DNA of 7,820 nt, from NCBI GenBank assembly GCA_012800145.1, contig JAAZJW010000043.1, positions 1-7,820 on the forward strand, written 5' to 3'. Below are positions 1-6,626 of this stretch, piece after piece (position 1 is the stretch's first letter; each line of letters opens with the position of its first letter). Below the pieces are notes generated by a model. It saw only the letters and a program-made list of their open reading frames with translations. It had not been told where the DNA came from and made no database searches. The translations under genes and the position numbers were made by a program. Origin of the DNA: Clostridiales bacterium. GTDB taxonomy: Bacteria > Bacillota > Clostridia > Peptostreptococcales > Natronincolaceae.

Positions 1-187
1 AATAAGACCAACTTCCTGCTTTGTTTACCACATTTTAATTTTCAGGACTAAATTACTATATAACGGTTCCTTTATCCCATTAATAGGGAAACCCGGCATA
101 CTAAACTTGTTTATGGTATCAATAATTATTAACCTCAATTTCCTTTTTGTATGCAATATCTGTAATTTCGATTATTCTATCCTTTGG

Positions 188-203
188 AAGTAACCAGTTA
201 CTT
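188..203. promoter_or_regulatory. Operator-like palindrome at the start site of the left-edge promoter
   Basis: AAGTAAC-CA-GTTACTT is a 7-bp perfect inverted repeat with a two-base centre. It begins five bases beyond the -10 box and covers about -1 to +15 of the predicted transcript, a usual place for a repressor site. The two-base loop makes an RNA hairpin of the full stem unlikely. The binding protein is unknown. Confidence 0.35.
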
Positions 204-208
204 ACCTT

Positions 209-237
209 AGTATAATCTGATAGTACTATTTTGTCAA
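209..237 (-). promoter_or_regulatory. Near-consensus sigma-A promoter pointing off the left edge
   Basis: The minus strand reads TTGACA (232-237), exactly 17 bases, then TATACT (209-214): a perfect -35 box and a five-of-six -10 box at optimal spacing. Transcription would begin near 202 and run towards base 1 and beyond. It lies after the topA terminator, so it probably starts the next transcription unit, whose gene is outside the window. In Clostridia codY is often found downstream of topA, but nothing here identifies the target. Confidence 0.55.
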
Positions 238-304
238 CTATTAGTTTTATTGGCATATACATGCATTATTCTGGCTAAATATGTATATAAATTAAAATAT
301 GCCC

Positions 305-355
305 TACAAAAAATAAACAAAAATTTTCCAAGTTAACCCGGAAAATTTTTGTTTA
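305..355 (-). terminator. Strong intrinsic terminator downstream of topA
   Basis: A perfect 16-bp inverted repeat (arms 314-329 and 340-355, spacer of ten bases containing GTTAAC) lies 93 nt beyond the topA stop. On the minus strand the hairpin is followed directly by six T (308-313) and then G, the classical Rho-independent form. On the plus strand the trailing sequence is TCATAATATTTTT, so weaker termination in the opposite direction is possible. It marks the end of the topA transcript. Confidence 0.85.
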
Positions 356-448
356 TCATAATATTTTTACAAGGGTCTTTGTACCCCCTTTTATGTTACA
401 AATATCAGCTATACAATTCACTTTGTCTGCAAAGGTTATAAATTAAAA

Positions 449-2524
449 CTAGCCTTCAGTTTTTTCTTCATATTTGCAATCCCTGTTACTGCATACTATT
501 CTGTCACCTTTTTTACTTTTTCTACATACTAATATACTTTCACATTGCGGACAGTTTTTACCTACAGGCCTGTTCCAAGATATAAATCTGCATTGCGGAA
601 AATTACTGCAACCATAAAATAATCTGCCTTTTCTGGATCTTCTCTCTATTACGTCTCCGTCCTTACATTGTGGACATTTTACACCAATTTTATGGAGAAA
701 GGGTTTAGTCTCATTACAGTCAGGATAATTCGGACAAGCCAGAAATTTGCCATATCTGCCGTGTTTGATTAACATAACAGCTCCACACTTTTCACAGTTT
801 TCATCACTTTCTTCTACTAAATTGACCTGTTCCATGTGTTCTTCAGCATTAGCCAGCATTTTATAAAATGCTCCATAAAATTCTGAAATAAGCTTTCTCC
901 AGTCATACCCGTCTTCCTCTATGTTGTCCAGTCGTTTTTCCAAATCAGCCGTAAAATTAACGTTTATAATTTCAATAAAATATTCTACCAAAATTTCATT
1001 TATGATATATCCTAGTTCGGTAGCAACAAGATACTTGCCCTCCCTTTCGACATAGCCTCTCGCGAGTATTGTGGATATGGTCGGGGAATAAGTGCTGGGT
1101 CTGCCTACTCCAAGCTCTTCCATAGTTTTTACCAGAGATGCTTCCGTATACCTGGGTGGTGGTTGGGTAAAATGCTGTTTAGGCAATTTCTCAATTATGT
1201 TTACAACATCTCCTTTTTGTAAGTCAGGTAACTCTATATTCTCCGATACATTTGCATAGCTATATATTTTTAAAAACCCGTCAAACCTTAATATGGAACC
1301 TGTGGCTTTAAATATAATCCCGTTTACCTGAAGATCCACAGACAAGGTATCATACAAAGCCGGAGACATTTGGCTTGCTGCATATCTTTCCCATATTAAT
1401 TTGTATAGGGAATATTGATCCTTGGTTAATGAAGGTTTAACTATATTAGGATGTTTACCGATATCCGTAGGCCTTATGGCTTCATGTGCATCCTGCACAC
1501 CCTTCTTTTTTGTACCGGACTTTTTAGAAGATTTCTTTTTAGCATATTTTTCACCTATGTTGTCTATAATGTATTGTTCCAAAATTTCCGTAGCCTCGTC
1601 CGAAATCCTGGTGGAATCGGTCCTCATATACGTAATAAGGCCCACAGTCCCCTCTTTTTTCAGATCTATGCCCTCATAAAGTTGTTGTGCCAGGGACATT
1701 GTTTTCCTGGTGGAAAACCCAAGCTTATTAGAGGCTTCCTGTTGAAGTGTGCTCGTAGTAAAAGGTAAGCTTGGATTTCGCCTTTTTTGGCCTTTTTTAA
1801 CGTTTGTTACGGTTAGAGCATCGTCTCCCATAACATCTAAAATTCTATTTACTTCTTCTTCCGTATTTATGTCTTTGTTCCCTAAATCATCAGCATAAAA
1901 CTTAGCCTCAAACTTTTCTTTTTTATCGTTTTCCACCTTCAGAGTTAAACTCCAGTACTCTTCCGGTTTAAAGTTTTTAATTTCCTCTTCCCTATCTATG
2001 ATAAGCTTTGTAGCCACAGACTGTACCCTGCCGGCACTGAGTCCTTTTCTGACATTTTTCCAAAGGAGTGGGCTGATTTTATACCCCACCAACCTATCTA
2101 AAACCCTTCTTGCCTGCTGTGCATCTACTAAATTACGATTAATAGGCCTCGGTTTCTTTATCGCATTTTTAATAGCGTTTTTGGTAATCTCGTTGAATTC
2201 AATTCTGCAAAGATCATCTTCCCCTATTCCCAAAGCCCTCGCTAAATGCCATGAAATAGCTTCACCTTCTCTATCAGGGTCCGTCGCTAAATAAACTTTT
2301 TTCGATTTTTTTGCCAGAGCCTTGATTTCTCTTAGCACCGGTCCTTTGCCCCGTATAGTAATATATTGCGGCTCAAAATTGTTATCTATATCAACCCCGA
2401 GTTTGCTTTTAGGCAAATCAATAACGTGTCCAACGGATGCCTTCACAACATAATTCCTTCCCAGAAATTTTTCTATGGTCTTTGCCTTTGCCGGTGATTC
2501 CACAATTACCAGGGATTTTGCCAA
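449..2524 (-). CDS. topA: DNA topoisomerase I (type IA), TTG start
   Basis: Topoisomerase I relaxes negative supercoils by cutting one DNA strand through a 5'-phosphotyrosine and passing the other. The 691-residue protein is the usual size for Firmicutes (B. subtilis TopA is 691). The N-terminal Toprim domain has Glu9 in VESPAKAKTI and the metal-binding acids Asp82, Asp84 and Glu86 in TDPDREGE. The active-site tyrosine is Tyr299 in GLITYMRTDS. AHEAIRPT (346-353) and RYTEASLVKTMEELGVGRPSTY (458-479) are standard type IA motifs. Three four-cysteine zinc ribbons end the protein: C577/C580/C597/C603, C617/C620/C639/C645 and C658/C661/C678/C683. A lysine-rich insert at about 329-341 is a local low-complexity loop. 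The start codon is TTG, fixed by homology (MAKSLVIVESPAKAKT) and by GGAGGTGG just upstream. It is the last gene of the dprA-topA unit. Confidence 0.98.
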   Translation of the reverse strand: MAKSLVIVESPAKAKTIEKFLGRNYVVKASVGHVIDLPKSKLGVDIDNNFEPQYITIRGKGPVLREIKALAKKSKKVYLATDPDREGEAISWHLARALGIGEDDLCRIEFNEITKNAIKNAIKKPRPINRNLVDAQQARRVLDRLVGYKISPLLWKNVRKGLSAGRVQSVATKLIIDREEEIKNFKPEEYWSLTLKVENDKKEKFEAKFYADDLGNKDINTEEEVNRILDVMGDDALTVTNVKKGQKRRNPSLPFTTSTLQQEASNKLGFSTRKTMSLAQQLYEGIDLKKEGTVGLITYMRTDSTRISDEATEILEQYIIDNIGEKYAKKKSSKKSGTKKKGVQDAHEAIRPTDIGKHPNIVKPSLTKDQYSLYKLIWERYAASQMSPALYDTLSVDLQVNGIIFKATGSILRFDGFLKIYSYANVSENIELPDLQKGDVVNIIEKLPKQHFTQPPPRYTEASLVKTMEELGVGRPSTYSPTISTILARGYVEREGKYLVATELGYIINEILVEYFIEIINVNFTADLEKRLDNIEEDGYDWRKLISEFYGAFYKMLANAEEHMEQVNLVEESDENCEKCGAVMLIKHGRYGKFLACPNYPDCNETKPFLHKIGVKCPQCKDGDVIERRSRKGRLFYGCSNFPQCRFISWNRPVGKNCPQCESILVCRKSKKGDRIVCSNRDCKYEEKTEG

Positions 2525-2529
2525 TTAAT

Positions 2530-2537
2530 CCACCTCC
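2530..2537 (-). promoter_or_regulatory. Strong ribosome-binding site for the TTG start of topA
   Basis: The minus strand reads GGAGGTGG, a full match to the 16S rRNA anti-Shine-Dalgarno sequence, five bases before the TTG at 2522-2524. No ATG nearby lies in frame with the conserved N terminus, so this site fixes the start and may compensate for the weaker start codon. Confidence 0.8.
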
Positions 2538-2599
2538 GCTATGCCGTAGTTTCCTCTAAAACTGTAAAAACAGAACCAAACCCTTATATTAGACTGATT

Positions 2600-3700
2600 T
2601 TACCTTGCTGCCGTAAATATTTTTCCCGGCATCTGATTTATATAACCTTTAATTTCTAATATGGTTAAAATAGGATTTAACTCGGATGCTTTTATTCCGG
2701 TTTCATTTATGATTAAATCAATGTTTATCGGGTTCCTTTTCACTATATTAAACACCTGTGTTTCCAGTTCACTTAAATCGTTTTTTGCCAACTGCTCTGT
2801 ATTTGTTTTATGCATTGAATATCTATATTTGAGATTTTCTATTATATCATCGATTTCAAGCAAAATTCTGGCCCCGTCTCTTATCAGCTTGTTAACCCCC
2901 CTGCTTTGAATATTGTTAATGTTGCCCGGTAATGCATAAATATCCTTTCCCTGATCCAGCGCAAAATCTGCAGTTATTAATGCTCCACTCTTTTCAGGAG
3001 CTTCAATTACAATCACACCATCTGACAGTCCACTGACAATTCTATTTCTGGCGGGAAAATGATACTTCAACGGGGGTGTGCCCAGACAATACTCCGAAAT
3101 AACACAGCCCCTTTCAAATATTTTATCCATTAAAGCTCTGTTTGAGGCCGGGTAGTATTGATCCAATCCACACCCGAGAACCCCGATGGTATAACCATTA
3201 CCTTCCAATGCCCCCCTGTGACCGCATGTATCCACCCCTAGGGCCAGCCCACTTATGACTCCGACGCCCCATTCTGCAAGCTCCTTTGCAAATCGATGTG
3301 CCGCCCATTTACCGTAGGGTGTTGCCCTCCTAGTGCCTACTATGGATATTAATGGCATATCGAACTCTATTTTATTTCCTTTTATAAATATTGTATATGG
3401 AGGATCGTATATATTTTTCAATTTGGAGGGATAAGCGGAATCGTAAATTGTTAGAGGAAATATATTATTGTCCTTTAGGGCTTTGGAAATTTTAATGAAG
3501 AATTGCTCATCCCTATTTTCCATGATTTTGTTGGCTAGTTCCTCCTTGCCTCCCAGTGCATTAACAATATGTTTCCTGCCTGCATACCAAACTTCCTCTA
3601 TATTATTATGAAAATAATTTATTAAACACTTTATATCCCTATTACCGATACCTTCTATATGACTTAACCATATAACGATATCTTTTTTCTCCAACGCCAT
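2600..3700 (-). CDS. dprA: DNA processing protein DprA (Smf)
   Basis: DprA binds incoming single-stranded DNA during natural transformation, protects it and loads RecA on it. It is also common in bacteria not known to be competent. The 366-residue protein has the usual three parts. An N-terminal helical SAM-like region (about 1-80) contains HIEGIGNRDIK. The central Rossmann-like domain (about 85-290) carries GTRRATPYG at 122-130, SGLALGVD at 150-157, GVLGCGLDQYYP at 173-184, FPARNR at 215-220, SGALITADFAL at 238-248 and PGN at 258-260. A C-terminal winged-helix domain (about 307-366) carries a typical LNPILTILEIKGYI recognition segment. The start is supported by GGGGGA seven to twelve bases upstream. 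It follows comM after 143 nt and precedes topA by 75 nt, the classical dprA-topA pairing. There is no sign of truncation. Confidence 0.96.
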   Translation of the reverse strand: MALEKKDIVIWLSHIEGIGNRDIKCLINYFHNNIEEVWYAGRKHIVNALGGKEELANKIMENRDEQFFIKISKALKDNNIFPLTIYDSAYPSKLKNIYDPPYTIFIKGNKIEFDMPLISIVGTRRATPYGKWAAHRFAKELAEWGVGVISGLALGVDTCGHRGALEGNGYTIGVLGCGLDQYYPASNRALMDKIFERGCVISEYCLGTPPLKYHFPARNRIVSGLSDGVIVIEAPEKSGALITADFALDQGKDIYALPGNINNIQSRGVNKLIRDGARILLEIDDIIENLKYRYSMHKTNTEQLAKNDLSELETQVFNIVKRNPINIDLIINETGIKASELNPILTILEIKGYINQMPGKIFTAAR

Positions 3701-3747
3701 ATCATATCCCCCGAATTACTGAACTGTTTTATTAAAAATAATATACT

Positions 3748-3786
3748 GCAGTTAGGTGCCAGACAAAAAATTCAATATTTAACTGC
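3748..3786 (-). repeat. Inverted repeat in the dprA leader
   Basis: GCAGTTA (3748-3754) and TAACTGC (3780-3786) are perfect 7-base inverted arms separated by 25 bases, lying within the predicted dprA leader. There is no T run after the second arm on the minus strand, so it is not an intrinsic terminator. The loop contains TGTCTGGCACC on the minus strand. The function is unknown, and chance is possible for arms this short. Confidence 0.35.
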
Positions 3787-3800
3787 TTTTGTGCAATGCT

Positions 3801-3828
3801 ATTATACACCATAATACGAAAATAACAA
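3801..3828 (-). promoter_or_regulatory. Sigma-A type promoter for dprA-topA
   Basis: The minus strand carries TTGTTA (3823-3828), a 16-base spacer, and a perfect TATAAT (3801-3806). Transcription would start near 3794, giving a leader of about 94 bases before the dprA ATG. It sits in the 143-nt gap after comM, which shows no terminator, so dprA and topA could receive both read-through and their own transcript. Confidence 0.5.
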
Positions 3829-3843
3829 ATTTTCTTGCGGATT

Positions 3844-5373
3844 TTAAGGAGTTAATCCACTCAAGTTTCTATACTGTAAGGCCTCGGCTAAATGATTTTC
3901 ATAAATAATGTCTTTCCCATCCAAATCAGCTATGGTCCTTGCCACCTTTAAAATTTTACTGTAACCCCTGGCACTCAGATTCATTTTACGGAAGGCCGAA
4001 TTCATCAATTGTTGAGCGGAAGGCCCTAAGGAACAGTACTTATTTATTGCCGCCCCGTTTAATTGGGAGTTGAACAGATATTTTGTTTTTTTATATCTTT
4101 CCAGTTGAATCTCCCTAGCCCTTTCTACACGTTTTCTTATCTCCCTCGAAGATTCTGATCCTTTACCACCGGTCAGATTTTCATATTTTACAGCAGAAGT
4201 TTCAACTACCATATCTATTCTGTCCATCAAAGGACCTGAAATTTTATTGACATACCTGTTTATTTGGTGAGGGGTACAAACACATTGCTGTCCACCTTCA
4301 GTCCCGTAATATCCGCATGGGCAGGGGTTCATTGCGGCCAACAACATAAAATCCGCGGGATAGGTGTATGAACCGTTTACACGCGATATATGTATTACCT
4401 TATCTTCTAAAGGTTGTCTCAATACTTCCAGGGAAGTTTTGCTGAATTCCGGGAGTTCATCGAGAAACAATACACCATAATGACTCAGGGATACTTCCCC
4501 CGGTTTAGGGGTTCTTCCTCCTCCGGTTATGGCCACCGTTGAACTTGTATGATGTGGGGAACGGAATGGTCTGCTATGAACCAACCCTTCATGGGCATCG
4601 AGCAGTCCCGCTATACTATATATTTTTGTAATTTCCAAGGCTTCCCGAAATGTTAATTTTGGAAGTATTGAGGGCAACCTCCTGGCAGCCATGGTTTTAC
4701 CCGATCCCGGAGGCCCTATAGTCAACAAATTATGACTTCCCGATGCTGCAATCTCCAGGGCTCTCTTTAAATTTTCTTGGCCATATATGTCCTTAAAATC
4801 CTCTGAATCAGTTTCTTCCTTACAATTATATCTAAAAGGCTCTGTATGTGTACTCAACCTTTTTTCACCTATGAGGTGAAGTGCTATATCGTTTAGGGTG
4901 TGCACGGGTATTATTTCTATACCGTCCACAACCCTCGCTTCTTCTAAATTTTCATATGGTACTACTACCTTTTTTATACCCCTATTATACATTTCCGACA
5001 ACATTGGAAGGACTCCATTGATTTTATTGGTTTTACCGTCTAGGGATAGTTCCCCCAGTATCAATGTATCATCTAATTCTTCTAGGGGGACCTGCATAGA
5101 AGCACCTAAAATCCCTAAAGCAATGGGCAAATCAAAGTGACTACCTTCCTTTCTGGTATGCGCCGGCGATAAGTTAATTGTAATCCGCTTTAGGGGAAAA
5201 TCCAACCCGCTGTTTTTTATGGCGGCTCTTACTCTGTCCTTAGATTCCTTTATGGCCATATCAGGTAACCCTACAACGTTTATATTTGGTAGTCCGTTAG
5301 ATATATCCACCTCTACATCTATTACAGTAACTATTAATCCTGTTAAACAGCAGGTTTTTACTTTCGATAACAT
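3844..5373 (-). CDS. comM: ComM / YifB family AAA+ ATPase (Mg-chelatase-like)
   Basis: With the chosen start this is a 509-residue member of the YifB/ComM family. In Vibrio cholerae ComM is a hexameric helicase that promotes branch migration during natural transformation; its role in Firmicutes is less clear. The N-terminal ChlI/Lon-protease-like domain (about 1-170) includes VEVDISNGLPNINVVGLPD and the NLSPA.TRKEGSHFDLP segment. The AAA+ core has Walker A GPPGSGKT at 220-227, Walker B VLFLDE at 301-306, and an LMDRIDM arginine-finger-type motif at 382-388. Four cysteines (C351, C353, C364, C366) follow AAMNP, a family hallmark. The C-terminal Mg-chelatase domain ends in NLSGLTP. A longer frame from an ATG at 5388 was rejected: homologues begin MLSKVK, and GGGAAGTGG precedes the 5373 start whereas no such site precedes 5388. 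The gene is intact. dprA follows after 143 nt. Confidence 0.95.
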   Translation of the reverse strand: MLSKVKTCCLTGLIVTVIDVEVDISNGLPNINVVGLPDMAIKESKDRVRAAIKNSGLDFPLKRITINLSPAHTRKEGSHFDLPIALGILGASMQVPLEELDDTLILGELSLDGKTNKINGVLPMLSEMYNRGIKKVVVPYENLEEARVVDGIEIIPVHTLNDIALHLIGEKRLSTHTEPFRYNCKEETDSEDFKDIYGQENLKRALEIAASGSHNLLTIGPPGSGKTMAARRLPSILPKLTFREALEITKIYSIAGLLDAHEGLVHSRPFRSPHHTSSTVAITGGGRTPKPGEVSLSHYGVLFLDELPEFSKTSLEVLRQPLEDKVIHISRVNGSYTYPADFMLLAAMNPCPCGYYGTEGGQQCVCTPHQINRYVNKISGPLMDRIDMVVETSAVKYENLTGGKGSESSREIRKRVERAREIQLERYKKTKYLFNSQLNGAAINKYCSLGPSAQQLMNSAFRKMNLSARGYSKILKVARTIADLDGKDIIYENHLAEALQYRNLSGLTP

Positions 5374-5377
5374 AAGT

Positions 5378-5386
5378 CCACTTCCC
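5378..5386 (-). promoter_or_regulatory. Ribosome-binding site that decides the comM start
   Basis: The minus strand reads GGGAAGTGG four bases before the ATG at 5371-5373, matching the GGAGGTGG anti-16S complement at seven of eight positions. The upstream ATG at 5386-5388 overlaps this site and is itself preceded by ACTGACGA, with no purine-rich site. Confidence 0.65.
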
Positions 5387-5444
5387 ATTCGTCAGTTTTA
5401 ATGGTTTCATTTGCTTATAACCACCATGTTTTTTTATTGAACAT

Positions 5445-5479
5445 AAAAAATTAATCAGCATAACTAACCTGACTGATTA
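5445..5479 (-). terminator. Intrinsic terminator or attenuator between yraN and comM
   Basis: On the minus strand TAATCAG (5473-5479) and CTGATTA (5452-5458) form a perfect 7-bp stem with a 14-base loop. They are followed by A and then six T (5445-5450). This has the form of a Rho-independent terminator. It lies 100 nt after the yraN stop and 72 nt before the comM start. It could end the rbgA-rnhB-yraN transcript or act as an attenuator in a comM leader. The stem is AT-rich, so its strength is uncertain. Confidence 0.6.
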
Positions 5480-5508
5480 GATTATATGATTTCTCCAATA
5501 TATAAACT

Positions 5509-5537
5509 GATTCTATATATAAAAATTTTTTCCTGCA
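5509..5537 (-). promoter_or_regulatory. Possible weak sigma-A promoter upstream of comM
   Basis: The minus strand has TTGCAG (about 5532-5537), 17 bases, then TAGAAT (about 5509-5514). The -10 box matches TATAAT at five of six positions; the -35 matches only the TTG. A TATAAT at about 5483-5488 has no convincing -35. A transcript starting here would pass through the terminator-like hairpin before reaching comM. In such AT-rich sequence chance matches are common. Confidence 0.3.
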
Positions 5538-5578
5538 ATTTTTTTAACTTTGTGCAAGCCGTTGCTCTATATAAACAA

Positions 5579-5932
5579 TTAAAATGCGTTTTCTATGTGA
5601 TCTATTTTATATTTTTTCCCCATTAATTTCACTTCTACAACGTCAAATCTATAACTAAAACAGTCCTTGTTTAATTTTTGATACAGTATATATTGCTGTG
5701 ATAACTTTTGTATCTTCTGTTGTTTTTTATAGTTTACCGCTTCCGAAGGCATACCGTATATACTTGAGGTTCTGGTTTTAACCTCAATGAATACAATGAT
5801 ATTTTGTTTCTTAGCAACAATGTCCAACTCTCCCAATTTTGTGCGATAATTGCAATCCAGTATATTATAACCCTTCTCCCTTATGTAATTTGCTGCTAAT
5901 TTTTCTCCTATTAAACCAATGCGTTTATTCAT
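5579..5932 (-). CDS. yraN: UPF0102 family protein YraN (nuclease-fold, function unproven)
   Basis: This 117-residue protein belongs to the UPF0102/YraN family, which has a Holliday-junction-resolvase-like restriction-endonuclease fold. No firm cellular role is established. The family signature is complete: GEKLAANYIREKGY at 9-22, NYR at 28-30, GELD at 34-37, FIEVKTR at 48-54, SEAV at 63-66 and RFDVV at 95-99. Glu35, Asp37, Glu50 and Lys52 form the expected D/E-ExK type active site. Length is typical (about 115-125). The start follows a GGGGGG ribosome-binding run and lies only 23 nt after the rnhB stop, so the two are almost certainly co-transcribed. In many bacteria yraN is next to rnhB and comM, as here, which suggests a DNA repair or recombination role by association only. 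Confidence 0.93.
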   Translation of the reverse strand: MNKRIGLIGEKLAANYIREKGYNILDCNYRTKLGELDIVAKKQNIIVFIEVKTRTSSIYGMPSEAVNYKKQQKIQKLSQQYILYQKLNKDCFSYRFDVVEVKLMGKKYKIDHIENAF

Positions 5933-5955
5933 AATACTGCCCCCCAGGGTACAAA

Positions 5956-6567
5956 CTATAGTATTTTACCTAAAAATGTTTTTCTATGCATCGGGCTTGC
6001 ACCATATCGTTTCAACGCTTCCCTGTGTGCCTTTGTGCCATAACCCTTATTTTGTTTGATATTATAATTTGGATATTTTGTATGCCACCTTTCACAAAGC
6101 CGGTCCCTTAATACCTTTGCCACTATGGAGGATGCTGCTATTCCATGACTGATATCGTCACCTTTAATAACAGCTCTCTGCGGAATGGGTAGGTCTATTT
6201 TTTCCGCATCTATTAATATATAGTCAGGAATAATTCCCTTTTCATTTTTATCCCTGATTGATATGACAGCTTTTTTCATTGCCAGTTTAGTAGCATTTTT
6301 TATATTAATTTTATCTATGGTTTCTGCGGAAGCCGTGCCTATACCCATAGCTACACATTCTTCTTTAATAATTTCATATAATTTCTCTCTTTTTTTAGGA
6401 GACAATTTTTTGGAATCCTTAATACCTTCTATAGCTAAACCCTTTGGCATGATAACTGCCGCGGCCAGAACCGAGCCGAATAAACACCCACGGCCCACTT
6501 CATCACAAAAAGCTATGTAATTGTACCCTTTATTCCATAACGAATTTTCTATATCTAAGGTAGGCAT
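5956..6567 (-). CDS. rnhB: Ribonuclease HII
   Basis: RNase HII cleaves the RNA strand of RNA-DNA hybrids and nicks at single ribonucleotides in DNA, starting ribonucleotide excision repair in the cytoplasm. The 203-residue protein has the four acidic catalytic positions: Asp22 and Glu23 in CDEVGRG, Asp120 in ILID, and Asp137 in KGDD. The IAASSIVAKVLRDR helix (143-156), the NKGYGTKAHREALKRYG block (173-189) and SPMHRKTF (191-198) are also typical. Length matches the short form (E. coli about 198 residues) and lacks the N-terminal extension of the B. subtilis enzyme. The segment after GRG is CLFGSV rather than the common PLAGPV. The start is supported by GGAGGGG eight bases upstream (about 6576-6582). 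The gene sits between rbgA and yraN, a standard Firmicutes arrangement. Identification is secure. Confidence 0.96.
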   Translation of the reverse strand: MPTLDIENSLWNKGYNYIAFCDEVGRGCLFGSVLAAAVIMPKGLAIEGIKDSKKLSPKKREKLYEIIKEECVAMGIGTASAETIDKINIKNATKLAMKKAVISIRDKNEKGIIPDYILIDAEKIDLPIPQRAVIKGDDISHGIAASSIVAKVLRDRLCERWHTKYPNYNIKQNKGYGTKAHREALKRYGASPMHRKTFLGKIL

Positions 6568-6626
6568 TCAGTTTTCCCCTCCGATTACTACTTTTTCGTT
6601 ATCCTGTTCAATTTTTAACCCCCAAC

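Larger units (their letters stand above)
25..262 (-). pseudogene. Possible remnant of an unrecognised short gene, frameshifted
   Basis: About 300 bases left of the topA terminator contain no recognisable gene. The minus strand has a 47-codon frame (119-262) beginning MYMPIKLIVDKIVLSD and containing NWLLPKDRIIEITDIAY. It stops at TGA 119-121. The adjacent frame stays open across that stop and gives DTINKFSMPGFPINGIK and then a stop at 25-27. Read together, the two pieces look like one protein of about 80 residues broken by a frameshift near 120-140. Both pieces have a protein-like mix of residues rather than the K/N/I/F bias of random AT-rich DNA. There is no ribosome-binding site before the ATG at 260-262 and an in-frame TAA lies two codons upstream. 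I do not recognise a family. It could equally be chance open frame. Confidence 0.3.

Noticed and set aside
64..92. Imperfect inverted repeat GGTTCC...AAACC with an inner CCC/GGG, considered as a terminator
   Set aside because: The outer arms need a bulge, the inner stem is only 3-4 bp, the two compete, and there is no T run on either side.
370..392. Small hairpin AAGGGT-CTTTGT-ACCC between topA and its terminator
   Set aside because: Only 4-6 bp with bulges and no T tract on the minus strand; the 314-355 structure is the convincing terminator.
421..434. CTTTG-TCTG-CAAAG mini-hairpin after the topA stop
   Set aside because: A 5-bp stem with no terminator tail is expected by chance at this length.
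3818..3834. GAAAAT-AACAA-ATTTTC inverted repeat after comM, considered as a comM terminator
   Set aside because: Six AT-rich base pairs without a following T run; it overlaps the -35 box of the proposed dprA promoter.
5410..5440. Possible promoter (TTCAAT-16-TATAAG, minus strand) between the terminator and comM
   Set aside because: Only three of six -35 positions match; too weak to annotate in such AT-rich DNA, although comM may need some promoter here if the upstream terminator is strong.
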